Position numbers and translations under genes: made by a program. Below, piece after piece: positions 25,801 to 40,800 of a stretch of DNA of 64,000 nucleotides. How positions within the stretch are numbered: position 1 is the stretch's first letter; the number at the start of each line of letters is the position of its first letter. The notes under the pieces were generated by a model. The model was not told where the DNA came from, ran no database searches, and saw only the letters and a program-made list of their open reading frames with translations. The stretch is from Owenia fusiformis (Eukaryota > Annelida > Polychaeta > Sabellida > Oweniidae): assembly GCA_903813345.2 (NCBI GenBank), contig CAIIXF020000005.1, forward strand, positions 1,982,001-2,046,000, written 5' to 3'.

Positions 25801-28800
25801 AGCTAAACAATTCCTTTCATGACGCATCCAATAAAGCGATACATGTACCATTAAAACGAGCGATGGAATTATCAAAGAAAATGTTACCCAAATCCATGAA
25901 AGTGAGGTTAAAACTGGACAAGAAAGGAAATCCATCGCGAATACTTCCCAGCATGCTTGTGGAGATCATTGATAAAAAGAAGCAAGACTCAGTGAATAAA
26001 TTTCAACGTAAATGTAAGGAGGAATTTGGAGTACAGTTAAATTGGTTAGCCAAACATGGATTCCATATTGCCCTCGCATACAGATATAAAGAGATTCCAC
26101 AAGAAGATAAATGGATTATAGATGGCGAGATACGCAAACTTGGGAAAACTGCATTGAAGTTATTCCCAATTGAACTTGAGCAAGGGGGTGTTTTCACATT
26201 TAAAGATATGACAGAATTTATGCCTTATAAAGCATAAACTTGCCTCATACATTGAGCTCAAAGAGTAAAAATGAGTGATGTACGTACAAGCTTGCATGAT
26301 ACAAGATAGTGACTGATCTATGCAAAACATCGTCGTCTTGTGGATGCTTATATTATAGTCTAAATAAATGAACACGGTAAATCCTATATCCTATACAGTA
26401 CCTGACATTGAGAGAAACATGAGCAAGATTGTAAATAATATTCTACAGTTTTTGACCATTTTGGTTTACGTTTTTTATAACTATACTCAGTGACAAACTA
26501 CTGTGTTCCAGTTAATAATCAGGGAGTCTTAGGTGCATCACCTTTTTCTGATTTGCTTTTACCTACTTTAAAATAGCAATTAATGTGTAGATTTGAATAG
26601 ACATTTTTAAAAATTTAAATTGTGTGTGATTTTGATCAAAACATTTTGAGATCATCTTTGAGCACAAAGTAGCATGTGAAGACCAAAAATATCACCCTTG
26701 GTACATGCAGTTACCAATAATGTGCTGGGCGGATGTGAAAGCATGACTTTGGCTGTGCCAATAGTTCCTTTTGAACTTTAATAACCTATATCTCACTTCA
26801 TGTCAACCTTTTTGTCTCATACAGTATTTCAAATGTATGATGCCTTGGAGTGTTTGGAATGCCCCAAGAACTTGCTCATTGTAGTTTGACAGGCACACTC
26901 CCAGCCAATGGTTATTTTTGAATTTAAATTACACTTTCTAATTTAAATTCAAAAACACCCATCCCACCCCCAGTCAAACTTTTGAACCCGTCAATTATCA
27001 GTAGCTGCGTATACCAATGGTGCTATATGGGTGATAAAAGACCATGATTACTTACAGTTGAACCTGAATCTGTCTTTACAGGTTTTCTGCCATTGTTAAG
27101 GTTCTTTAGAAAGAACTCCAGCTTTATCAGGTGATTCCTCTTAGTAATTCCTAAGTCATTAACCATCATCTGAATCAAATATGTGTAAATGTTTAGTCAT
27201 GTATGGAATATTCAATTACAAATTAATACAAAAGTGTACACGAGGGATGCCCAAGAAGTCAAGCATTTTTGTTCAAACTTTCCCATATACTTTTGTAATG
27301 ATTTGTCATTATGTTTATACTGTATTAAAACAAACATAAACTTATATTATCATGGACTTGCGCATTATTTATCTCATTATTATGTCAATCTCTTCAAAAG
27401 GATTAAATGAACTGCTGCTACTGAAATAATTGAATTGAATACTGACCTCTTTGGTAAGGCTACCAATGGTATCCATGGTGAATCCTGCACCTCGTATTGT
27501 GTCATACAGCTCCTGGAGATTGATACTGCTTAGCCACGTAAACATGGGACGATCCTGGTGGTTAAAACATTCAATTAAAACTTCACTATGATATACATTC
27601 TACCAAACAGCCTTACTATATATTCATGTCCAGGGTGGACCAATAAAATGAATACCCTTATTATAGTAGTGTCAATCAAAATGGGTAACATTTTTTTGGC
27701 CCAGCCAGTAGCATACAAATACTTTTTTGTATTTTTTACGAAAAGAACATCATTTATTTTTCAGTTTTTTTTAAATGATATTTACTTCAATTTTGGCTTA
27801 AAAAGAGTGGCAATAAGAAAGTCTTACTTTTTTGTTGTTGTGTTTAGGTGTGTTGCCTGATGTGTGGATTGGTCTCCCAGGCGATGCAAGATCAGGCACT
27901 GCCTTGGCTGCTAACACAAGGTTATCCCTACAATGATCAGTTGCATACAATTAATAAATGAACCAAATTAGTGCATCCACATAAAATAATATATCAATTC
28001 TTTCGAACTTTAAATGTAGATTTTTTCCCTGCTTTTAAGAAGATTGATAAGAATATCAACAGAGTATACAGAACCATAAGAATATAACCAGTCATAATGA
28101 TAATAAACCCAAATACAGACTGTACTGCAAAATATGGTCTAAAGTACAATGAAACAATGTCTAACAGTACTACCCTCCCCATCTTTAAGGAACCTTTATC
28201 AAATATCGTTGTAGATACTAGTATTAATACAAGATACAGCATTCAGTCTTTAACATATTGAGTACATGTAATAAAATTTTGCAACATTCAGAGATACAAC
28301 CAATATGTGATTTTGCATCATAATGAGACCTCCATTTTCCATAGAAGTGTGCCACCTTTTTAACATATATAAGTTTATTCTCATATAAGACAGACACATT
28401 GATCACAATGTGTATGACCACTGGGACTCTATTGCAATTTTGCAGCTCCTACCTGACTTCTTGATATTTCTTAATGATCTCATCTACCAGTCTGTTGTTC
28501 TTTAGTTCTGGGGCAGATACACTCTACAATAAATTGAAATAAATGTACATTTGTGTTTACTCAGAACTTGAAAAAATCAGCCAATGGACTTATTTTAGGT
28601 AACTACTACAAAATCACAAGTTATTTTACGCTAAAATAAGTTAGAGTAGCCGGGGACAGCACTAATATAATAATACTTTGCAGATTTCAGTACAGTGCAT
28701 TAAAGTTTTGGCCAATGCTATACAGAAAATGTATAGTAGTCCAACTTACCACAGAACATGTTGGACATTGTGACTTGTAATTGATGTAGCGGCGTATACA

Positions 28801-31800
28801 TCTTGAGCAGTCTGAAACAATAAGGATAACAAAGGACATAGTGAATAACAATTAGGACCACATAGAACAGTGTGGATAACACAAAAACACAGTGGATAAC
28901 ACAGGGACAGGGAAGATAACATTAGCCAGTTTGAATTCCACCATGATTAAAGCATGAAATCTGGTATGATTGGGTTCAATTCCCAGTTCAGGCAAAAGTA
29001 TGCATTGTTATCTATGAACAATTGAACATATGTCAGTGTCTGTGTTTTGGTGCAAAATAACACTGAGAACGCTTCAAATCACCAGGTCTGTGAAATGTAT
29101 GTACCAATGGATTACAGAAAAAGTTACAGAAATACAGCAATATTGAGATAACCCAGACAAAAGTGATGGCAAAAAGTCTACTGATATTGATACAGTGATA
29201 AGTTCTGTTGATTTTATTCCATTTTTGTGGAATATAATTGATGAATTGTATTTGTCACATATAGTGACTGAGGTATCATGTCATTTCATAAGAACATTCT
29301 ATCGTTTTTATGTGGTATTACCATAGCTGTGTTGAAGTATTTAAAACAATCATATTTCAGTATACATGTACATGTATTACCTTGGCATTACATGTATTAT
29401 ATATCATATTTATTACTTACAAGTATGGCTGCACTGTGGTATTACCATAGCTGTGTTGAAGTATTCAAAACAGACAGGACATCTTAACAGGTTGTCAAGA
29501 TCCTACAATAAAAATTGTAAACAAATTACCACAATTGCAAAAATATTAATTAATCTAACCCAGGCATCCACCATGACCTACATGTATCATGATTCATTGT
29601 CGAATCCAGGGTGGGGCCAGAATTTTTTTTAGGGCTCAATTTTCCGTTTTAAGGGCCCAAAATCTTTTCCCCCTTGTGTGGGGACAGAATTTTTTTTTGG
29701 GGTTTTAAGGGCCTAAAATTTTTTTCTTGACTTAAAATGTGCCCCCCCCCCCTCTTGTTAGCTTCTCGATCCACCAGTGTGATCTATCATCATATAGGAT
29801 ACAATTGTCGACCTCTCTAGAGGTCAACTGGCAAAACTGTATACCGAGACTGTAAACTGAGAAACTACTGTTGACAGAGACCGAAGGTCAAGGTAGTTTC
29901 AAGTAGTAGTTTCAAGGTTTACAGTCAAGGTGTATGACTCTGACGGTTGACCGAATGGAGAGGTCTACAATTGCTTTGTTAGTCAGAATAAACTAATAAT
30001 ACACATATAGACGACAATCATCAATCATGGCTTCATTTCACAATCCTTTCTCCGAACCACGCCAGACAGACAGTGGTAGCTAATCTCTCAGTTTTCGGCA
30101 CATGACAGCGTACTCACTAGGAAATTAATGTTAATTTTATGTTTATATTTGTATTTTTGCTACACTTGTCATCTAGTAAAGTCAAAATATCACTTTCATC
30201 AACGTTTACAATGTCCATCTACCATGTTTTTTCTGTAAACATTATGAGGTCATATTCCCCATAATTCACAAGTGTAGTACAGTAACATACATGGTCAATA
30301 ATATGATATCCCATGATGAACAGGTAGGGTACAGGCAAAAATGTTGACCGCTAATTGACCAATCAGATGCGAGTATTTACACTGAAGTACTAACTACATC
30401 ATTTATTCCATAATTATTTTATCATCCTCTGTCATCCATTATTATCACCTTTGTTCACCTACTGTCATATATCATCTATCATCAGCAATAACCATAAATA
30501 ATCATTTATCATCATCTTTAATAATCTATCACCTCTTGCAGGCCCGAAGCTAGGATTAGCCAAGGGGATTCACTTATTAAATAAAAAATTCCAGGGGGGG
30601 TTCACTTTTTGACAACTTTTGCCCAAAAAGGGTCAAAATCACTTGAAAAGTGGCTTCCCCAAATTATTTAACATTTCTATACAAAATTAACTCTAGCTTG
30701 GGTAAAATAAGCGTTATTTCATAATGCAATCGATTCTTCATATTACTATTAATATATGATAATAAAAACGCATAATGCTTTCAAGTCAGTAAAGGCAGAT
30801 TTGAACTTCTGAAAACTTGTAGCTAATTTTGAAAAAAACCTGATGTCAGTCTAAACAGTATTTGCTAAGTTATTGGAAGTTTTTTAAGAATTTGTTACAG
30901 ACGCCAAGAAGATTTATTACAGACGCCAACCGGGACCACAAAAAAATGGAGACCATAACAATATGTCACCAGCTTTTTGGTGGTGACATAATAATACCCA
31001 AACAATCAAAGCAAATTTTAAAGCGAATTTGCGTTATCAATTCATTTCCAAAGAAAGTATCCTTATATCACACCCTGTTCAATCGGGAGTGTATTGGTGT
31101 ATAAATTGATAATTTATCTACTTTGTAATAGGGGATAATCATTGTCTAATTGTACTTAAGTGTTATAATGAATTATGGACAAATTATATTTCTTTTAATT
31201 AACTGCGTCTTTTATATTTAGAATGAAGTGATTACGTTATCATAATCCAAGTAATCTAACCTATCTGTATCAGCATTAATTAGTGTACAATGTACATGTA
31301 ATATGAAAAAATATTAAAGAAGATATAATAATCCGGTCTCTCATGAAAGCATTTTCTGCCATACTTCTTGACTTTGATAATTATTTAAAAATTAATTCGA
31401 GGCTCCAGATGCAAGAAAGTATTCCTATATCCCTGAGAGCAGCTACATGTAAATCAGGCTTAACAAATGCTTACTTCATAAGTTATCGAAAATAATCAGA
31501 CTTAGGAACTCTAGGGTTAAGAGTCATATACCATTTCATTGATGGATTTTATAGTGTTTTTTAAGTGTATAATTTTCTGCAAAAGCTTTTGAGCACACAT
31601 TACATGCAAAACGCTTTTCTCCTGTATGTACTTTTAGGTGCGCAACAAGATTACAATTTGTTGCAAATTCTTTAGAGCAAACATCACATTTTAAAGTTTT
31701 TTCTCCTGTGTGTAGTCTATAATGTCTTGAGAGAGTATAGGAAACTGCGAAGGTTTTCGAGCAAACATCACATTTGAAATTCTTTTCCCCAGTATGGGTT

Positions 31801-34800
31801 TTATAGTGCCTTGTAAGAATAGAGGAGGTTGCAAATGTTTTAGAACAAACATCACATTTGTAATCCTTTTCTTCTGTATGTACTTTATAGTGTACTTTGA
31901 GGTGATATTTCCGCATAAATGTTTTATAACAGATATTGCATTTGAAGTCCTTTTCTCCAGTATGTATTTTTACATGTTTTGCTAGGTTAGACTTTTGAGC
32001 AAATGTTTTAGAGCAAACATCACATTTGAAGTTCTTTATTCCAGTATGGCCTTTATAGTGCTTTAAAAGCTGATAATTCGTTGCAAATGTTTTAGAACAA
32101 ACATCACATTTGAAATCCTTTGCAGAAGATTTGAAAACACTTTCTCCTGTATGTACTTTGAGATGGGATTCAAGATTAGACTTTCGTGCAAATTTTTTAT
32201 AACAAACAGTACATTCGATATTCTTTTCTTTAGAATGGCTTTTCATGTGACTAGTAAGATGACACTTTTCTGCAAATCCTTTAGAACAAACATCACATTC
32301 AAAGTTCTTTTCTCCTGTATGTATTTTAAGGTGTACTACAAGACAAGATTTCCGTGCAAATGTTTTAGAGCATATATCACATTTAAAATTCTTTTCGCCA
32401 GTATGGATTCTATAGTGTCTCGTAAGATGATACCTACGAGCAAATGTTTTTGAACAAACATCACATTTGTGATTCTTTTCTCCTGTATGTACGTTAAGGT
32501 TCAAGTTCCCACATTGATTCTGCATATCCATAACAAATCTTTGGTAGAACTATATAAGTAAAATTCCAAGTAATTCAAAGTTCAGCAGTCAGTTGTTAGA
32601 CTTTCTAAGGGTTTCTCCAGTAGAGTAGATCTAGATGATACTGCATACAATTCATTCAATTGATGTTTGAAGTAAGAGGCAGTGGAAATGTAAGTCCATC
32701 AAACCTAGAATAAGTAATCGAAGGAAGACAGTGCAATACTATATGGAAAAATACATTCATATATTACAGTGCTCGCCATAAGTCTAGTTGAAAGCCCATG
32801 GCTGAAGTGAGGATTTCCCAAGTTAAAAAGAAGAGAATTTTCAAGAGGCTATACATCAGTGGATGAGAGTATACAAAATGTAAAATAAACAAAACTTAAG
32901 GGATGTGTATCTAGACATTATTGGAAAGTATGAAGTCTCAAATTACCATGGTCTGGAAATGGTGATAGAAAATCCAGGTGTTATTTATTCATGGTGAGCA
33001 CTTTAGACACAATTATTTTGCATATTCCAGATTAGTAGCTTGATGGCAGTAAATCTGTGGCATTTTAGAGCTAACCAAAATTTTCAAAATTGCCTTTGTA
33101 AGGTGAACTGGAAGTGAACAGAAAATTTGAAAAATATGCAAGACTGCTTTGATCTTCAGTCAGTTGTACTACTCCCATATATCATCATATATCCCATATA
33201 TCATATATGGTCATGGTCAAAATGACCCTTACCATGCTGAAATAACTTTTTCAGCCCTCTGAAAATGTAACTGAAAAAAGGTCCGAGTTAGCATTTCGGA
33301 AAGGTCACTGACCAGAATATTTTGAATTTTTCAGAAAATGTGCCTAACATATTGCTAAATGGTAAATATTTCTGATAACTACCCGAGACCTAAGTATTAT
33401 GAGACTATGAGACCTTAGGTAAAGCTGAAAGTGGATTCTAGCAATACTATCCCACATGAATCTATAAATGGATAAACTTGAGTTGTTAGAACTTTTTGTT
33501 GGCTCTATTTCAGAATTTTGGATTTTTCAACCTTTATATTTTCTAAAATATAACAAAGAGAAGCTTCAAAATACAAGAAGTCACGCAGTTTTTTGCAAAG
33601 CTACAAACATTCTAAAAGCATGTCAAACATTTTGCATCTAAAACAAGTAAAATATGAACATATTTTTCCATATAATATTGCACTGTGGTCAACTGGTTAC
33701 ATATTTTCATGTTATGAACTTACACTTCCACTGCCTTGTACTACACAAGTATTACACTGTATTATCATCTACACAGAAGGGCACTCACTCGGTACATGTA
33801 ATTTATTGGCATAATGACCTTGTTATTCAAAAGCCCTATTGTACATGTTGTATTGTGAAATCAGTGAGTTGATATTGTACAGTATCACAGGGTGTGTACC
33901 AAATTAGCGTGACAGTTAAATGCGCGTGGTAAACAGGCAAACTGATGTTTTTATTGTTTCAGAAAGATCTTGTCTAGTTTCTAGATATTTTTAAATGTAA
34001 ATGTCTATAATAACATCCTAGACAGTGAACTTGACAGGGAACTTCATAGTTTAACCTACAAAAACTCAAAATGTAGAATGCAGTATAACGCGGGATAAAG
34101 GTAAGGTAAAACACAAGGAATTTGATTTTGCTTATACCATATCTCAGGTAAATTGACCTTCGCATTAAACCATATACTATGTTCAATGAATGAGCAGGTT
34201 TAATTATAAAATTCACTGTAAAGTTCACTGTCTAGGATGTTGTTGCAGATATTAACATATCAAAATATCCAGAAACTATATCAGATCTTTCTAGAACAAT
34301 GAAAACATCAGTTTGCTCCAATTTCATCACCCTCATGTTGCACCTAACCCGGCGCGTCCAACTGTCATGGTTAATTTGGTACAGCCCCTGTGAGTATACA
34401 TCATAACATGACTGCATAATTTGAATATCACAGTCACAGTGTGATAAAAAGCTGATACATTCACTCTAATTCATCTCTTTAATGCGAAAATCTCATCAGT
34501 TTTTTAAAAGTTTTTTTTATGTCAAATAAAATTTGCCAGGCATTGTATTTCATACTTTTGAGAGTCGTAACATATACAACAAGCCACAGGGTGAACAGAA
34601 TCGCACCCTTAAACAGAATACACTTTTTGGGATGGAAAATTCAAAATGGCCACCTTAACATTTATCCAGACTGCCTAAAAACTAATCAGTTCTAAACTTT
34701 CCAAAGAAACATCTCTAAAGTTTTAGGATGAATCCATGAAACCTGTAAACAACCCTCAAGAGACACGTTTTAAGGTATTACTTCACAGTGTAACAGCTTT

Positions 34801-37800
34801 TTTTCTACAATTCAGATTTCCCTGAAAAAAATCCTGGTAAAAGATATACTGATATTTTACAAAATATGTGAAAATCGAAAAGATTGACCGTTTAGTTACT
34901 TCTAAAAATAATGTTTTAATTTAACACTGCTCTCAATGGGAAATTCTTTTTTATTTTTTAAAACAAGCCTTCACAAACACCATTTTAGGAAGAAAAATCC
35001 AAAAAGGCCGCCTTAACATTTACCAAGAATGCCGAAAAACTAATCAGTTCTAAACTTTTATAGTTAGAAACATCCCTGAGAATTTCAAATGAATCCCTCA
35101 AACGGTTTGGCTGGAAACCTGTAGACAAGCCTTGACAGACTAGATTTTAGGACGGAAAATCTAAAATGGCTGCCTTAACATTTACCCAGAATGCCGAAAA
35201 AATAATCAGTTCTAAACTTTCATAGGTAGAAACATCCCTGAGAATTTCAAATGAATCCCTCAAACGGTTTGGCTGGACACCTGTAGACAAGATTATTTGG
35301 GACACCCGCCCGCCCAACCGCCTGGCAAACTTATTACAATATAGCACCTTAGGGTGCGATAAAAATAGCTTGCATCAATATAGAAACTTAGGAGAATCAG
35401 GCTTTTCAAATTACCTCATGTAAATAGTCAGCCAAGTAACACAATAATAACACTTCCTGTCTTTTGCCAGTCAAAATATGTCTTTTTCCAATATCTTAAG
35501 AACTGTGTTTGGTAGATATTTCCCACCACCATAATTCATACTCAAGAGCATTTCTCTGTTTGAAACACAAACTGATAAGTCATATATTTGGCATATTTTC
35601 TCGAATTTTAACATTTAATGTCCCAAACTACCCCAAACTGCAGAAAAGTGTAAACTGTAAATTATATTTACCAAAATGAGTGCCTCCAAGGCTTCATACC
35701 AGCGTATGCAATGCATGATCATGCATTTGTCACGAGTTTGAGCTGAAATTTTGCTGAAATGAAGTGAGGGTCATCTCCACCAGGTTTGTTTATTGTGGTT
35801 AGCTTTTAATGGTTAGTGCTAAGAAGCAAATAATTCATGTGCGCAAAATATTCCAATAATCTGATTGGTTTCAACTTAAGTGTGCATGCGCACAATATGT
35901 GCCATGATTTTTTCTAGTGATTTCATTTTGTTCCATGGAGTTTGTGTTTCAGTTTCCGCAAAAATGGCAGACCAATGACAGAATTAACAGGTAAAATCAC
36001 TTCGAAATTTAAGATAACTTTTTACCTATAATAGCAAAACTTTTGTTTAATTTGTGCATAAGATAAGAAGGAGGGGTAAGGTGACTGATTATATTCACCA
36101 GGTTATGAAGGTGAAATTCCCCATTCATATCTTCATGGCTATTGCGCATGCGTCTCATATGCGTTACACTTATCACGTGCTAGGACTATAGTCTCACGAT
36201 CTGATTGGTCCAATTGCAAAATAAGGTGCTCCACTTCTAGAAACCGAATTTTACGATGGTCTTACATATGCAGTATTATCTGGCCGAAATAGCATGGTTG
36301 TATGAATCATATTATATATCATTAAGGGTGTTATCTCGGGGTTGTTTGACTGGATAATGAATAATGATGAAAATATCAATATTTGGCTCTTGCTGAGCAT
36401 GGCCATGTGCTGAGGCAAGAGCCATATCTCACTTGGGTTTAGTAGTAAGTTTAAACATTAGTTTACTAGTAGAAAACCTGATGGGTTATATTTATTGATG
36501 AAAATGAGTTAATTCCTCGAGCAAAAGTTTAACCCTAAGGTGTTAGTTAGAGAGGGTTTCAAACGACATATACCCACATTTTACTACAACCACACCATGA
36601 ACAGTGCGCACTGATTTTCGGCAACATGATTTCCTAAATACGACAGAAATACGAGCGACTTCTTGATTTAGAATTGTGAACAATTTACAGCATTAAAAAA
36701 ACTCTGAACATTTAACTATTTTATTAATATCTTCGGAGAACGAGAATCAAATTGACCCATCTTCACTTTTTGAAGTTTGGATGTTTTCTAAGAGGTCCAG
36801 GTACTCAGACCTTCACAATTTAAAGATCTTAATCCGTTCAAAATGTTTGGATTTCTACTTTTACCGTTAGGTAAATTACAACTGCGTTAAAAGTAAGCTT
36901 GGCAATTTACTTAACATAGAAAACACTCTTCTGTAAGGAACACCTGCTTTACAACTCGATACAATTCATTACAACACTGCAAACATCTCCTTCGAGCCTT
37001 CATTTTTTTAAAGTGATCTCTTGTTTTCTCTGAAATTACTTTCACGACCTCTTGATCACGGATAGTGGGAAGTCCTCCATATATTACTTATATTATTTCT
37101 CAGGTAACGCAGCTTCCATCCAAAATAAAAAATATGTTTTTTTAAAATAAATTATTTGTCTAGTTTTCGTTAAACAAATATCCTGAGACACATAGGGCCT
37201 GTAGAAAACACTAAACAGAAAAATAAAAAAAATATTCATACCTCCAAATCTGCTTTATTGGTCAGATAATGCACCAAATCATAATGGTTGTTCAAAATAA
37301 AAATTTAAGGGGACGGAGCGCCTATCTCGCGAGAATATCAAATAATATGTACATCATGCTACGATTCATTCTAAAATTGAATCTAGAGGACAGGTGACCA
37401 TATTTTTTTCATATTTTTTTAATTTTTAGTAGCATTACCTGGTGTATATACAGATGGAGGATATATACTACTTTTTTCAAGGCCTGACTGCGTCGCTAAC
37501 ATGCTAAATATAAGAGTTAGCTGACGTTTGGGAGTCTGACTTACCTTCTAAAGGTTAGAACCCGAATCTTAATGAAACCATATCACCTTTGTTGCGTCGA
37601 TGATGATGCATAAACATAGCATTTGATAGAAATTAGCGTAAATGCTTTTCCGACTTTTTCATTTTTCATCAATGTTGACTTCCGGGAAGGCGTTGTAGTT
37701 ATCACGAAATAACGCATTGACTCTAGGGCTGCCATCGAACTCAAATGTCAGTGTCGACAGTCGAACTCTGCTGTCGAAAATATTGTCGACAATCGAACTT

Positions 37801-40800
37801 TCCAGGGAGAAAAAATCATCGGGAAAAAAAGAAAAATTATTTCTGTGTTGTTGGTTCGTTTTTTCCAAATCTATCGGGGAAAAGCTTCATATAACTTATA
37901 TTCATATTGGTATGTAATTGCCTAATATTGTTACTAAATGCCAAGTTAATAGAATATTATAGACGAAAATGGGACAAATACCTGCAATGTTTCGACCGGG
38001 ATTTATTTCGACTGCTCGGGCGAAATCTCGTACAACGTCTCGCAAGAGAGAAGAGAAGTCATGAAGGGAACTTCCGGGTGAATTTATTTTTTGAAAATGA
38101 AATGAATGTGAACAATATTTCCGCAGAATACGCGCACATAACACGTTGAAATGTGTATTGAAATGTATTGGGGCCATTTGGATATTTTCAAGTAAGTATT
38201 GATATCGTTTGCTGTCGACATGACGGGAATTTTTGTCGACTTCGTTGTCGAACTTGCATTTTGACTGACAAGTCGACGTTCCGACTAATGATGGCAGCCC
38301 TACCCTTGAACTTTACTTTGTTGACGTGTCAACCAAGCATGTCTGGTGTGAAAATTAAAAGAATATTAAGCAATGTTCTACATCCGCCAAGCTAAGTGAA
38401 GTAGTCAATATTTAAAATTACCAATTTCAAGTGAAGTACGCAACGAACGAAACTGCGTGATCTACACTCCCACTATTGGTCTGAATGAAATGCTACGTAG
38501 AAATATGAGCCGTCTGCTGTATTAGTCGATTAATAGAGTAAGACCTGTTGGTGATGCTTTATAATTTAGACCAAAACATTGAAGAACAAACGAACCTGTA
38601 AATCGTGAAAACAACGAACAAATATTCGGTTTTCACATATGTTCGGTAATTTTTCGTATTGAAACTTCCGGAACTTACAAGGAAATCATTCATTTTCTCG
38701 ATCCATGATTTACCTCTTGGATGTTGTGGCAAATGCTCCATGGTTGACGGAACAAAGGTGATATGGTTTCATTAAGATTCGGGTTCTAACCTTTAGAAGG
38801 TAAGTCAGACTCCCAAACGTCAGCTAACTCTTATATTTAGCATGTTAGCGACGCAGTCAGGCCTTGAAAAAAGTAGTAGATGGAGGACTTCCCACTATCC
38901 GTAGCATTGGACAACCATTTTTTTAAATTAACCCAACCCCATTAAACTATATATTTTCTGAAAGCTTGGAGTTTCAATAAAAAGAAAATCTATAACCGAA
39001 ATTTTTAGAAAATGCATACTGGCCGTGGCACCCATTTAAAGTAGGTCACCCTCAGGGGGTCCAAAAATCGTTTTTGCTAAAAACTGACCCCAACTTTGAA
39101 ATTTAATTAAAAATTAACAATAAGGTTTATCTTATCATACCTTATATTTTCTTGTAACTCTAACTTTTATTTAACCAAACAAAAAAAATGAAGGTCTAAT
39201 ATAAGTTCATATTTTCGTAAATTAGAGTCACAGAGTATCACCCATGGGCGTTTTTTGTATTTTTTTTAAAATAAACATTTGCAATGTACAATTTCCTATG
39301 TCTCTTTCATTTGGATCAATGGAGAACATTAGTACAAATATTTTTTTATTACTTGAGTAATATTCTTTCCATGTATACAAATAGTGTATCTATAAGCTGA
39401 CACTACATGTATATCACTAAATTGTTTACCATAATATATAATATACATATGTCCATATGTACATGTATTATAGTTTTCAAAAGTCTTGAGAGAGACCAAA
39501 ATAAAACTTTCCAAGTCGTTAAAACAAGCATGCTGCATTTAGAGATCAATGGTATGAGACATCAAGTGATTAGTGGTATGGGACATCAACTAACCAATAG
39601 TATGGGGCATCAAGTGATCAATGGTATGGGACATCAAGTGATCAACAGTATGGAACATCAAGTGATCAACAGTACTGGATATCAAGTAATCAACAGTCTT
39701 GGACAATCAATAATCAATAGTAATTAATAAGTATTAGGGAATAAAATAATTAACAGTGTGGGAAATCAAGTGATCAATGGTATGGGGTAGTAAGTGTTAA
39801 ATAGTATGGGACATCAAATGATCAATAGTATGGGACATCAAGTGAACAACAGTATGGGACGTCAAGTGATCAATAGTATATCAAAGGAATCAACAGTGTG
39901 GGACATCAAGTGATCAATAGTGTGGGACATCAAGTGGTCAATAGTATGGTATACATGTATCAAATGATCAATAGTATGTGACTTCAAGAGATCATTAGTA
40001 TGGGTCATCAATGATAAACTTTTACAGTATGGGGCATCAAGGGAGGTGAGACTGCAAGTAGTCAAAGTGATTATCCGATGATAATAGATTGGGGCACCTG
40101 TAATTACTGAATTATGCATTGGTAATTGTCAAATAATCATACCAACCTATCCACATCGATCCACGTGCTTGATCGCGAGAACAACAACAAACTAATCACG
40201 TGACAATAACAATCTTTTAATCTGTGTCTAATAAGTCCAAATTCAACGGACATCGTATGAAGAAGTTTTCAATAGCATATTTGATTTCATAAATATACAT
40301 TTATTTGAAGTAACAACCATAATTGAACACAGATTAACCAAAATTAACGATTTTATTTTTGCGCAAGACACGCGACCCCGGAAGATAAATATGGCCGCCA
40401 TCTTGCATGAGAATCGGAAGATTACACCAGCCACTTTAAAAGTTGAATTTCTACATTTGCGCATATATATATCAGTGTAAGTTTTAATTTTTACGATCTG
40501 AAGACTTTAAACTTTACAAATAACTGCTAAATCAAAGCGACCAAAAATTATTGAGGGTATAATTAAATGATTTAAACTTTACCTCGTGAAGTTCGTCCTC
40601 GCCAAAAACGATTTTCTTCTATTCTTCAGAATGCGCGAAGACTTCATTCAATTATTAAACAGATTTTATAAAGAAATAACAGCAATTCGACTTTTAACAT
40701 AGTTAAAATGAGCGACCAAAATTGCATATAAAAGCGGGGTCAATTTTTTAGTGAATAAAATTTCCCGCGAAAACGCGCCATCTATTCGTTGTCCATTGCT

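Noticed and set aside
31794-32453. Plus-strand frames opposite the zinc-finger gene
   Set aside because: They are shadows of the repeated finger codons on the other strand.
39407-39727. 106-codon frame with NGMGHQVI repeats
   Set aside because: It is a translation of the 22-24-bp minisatellite; the repeat degenerates and breaks the frame downstream.
40380-40410. GCCGCCATCTTG as a second promoter (YY1-type site)
   Set aside because: It lies about 450 bp inside RAD18 intron 1 with no exon or start codon next to it; a single motif is not enough.
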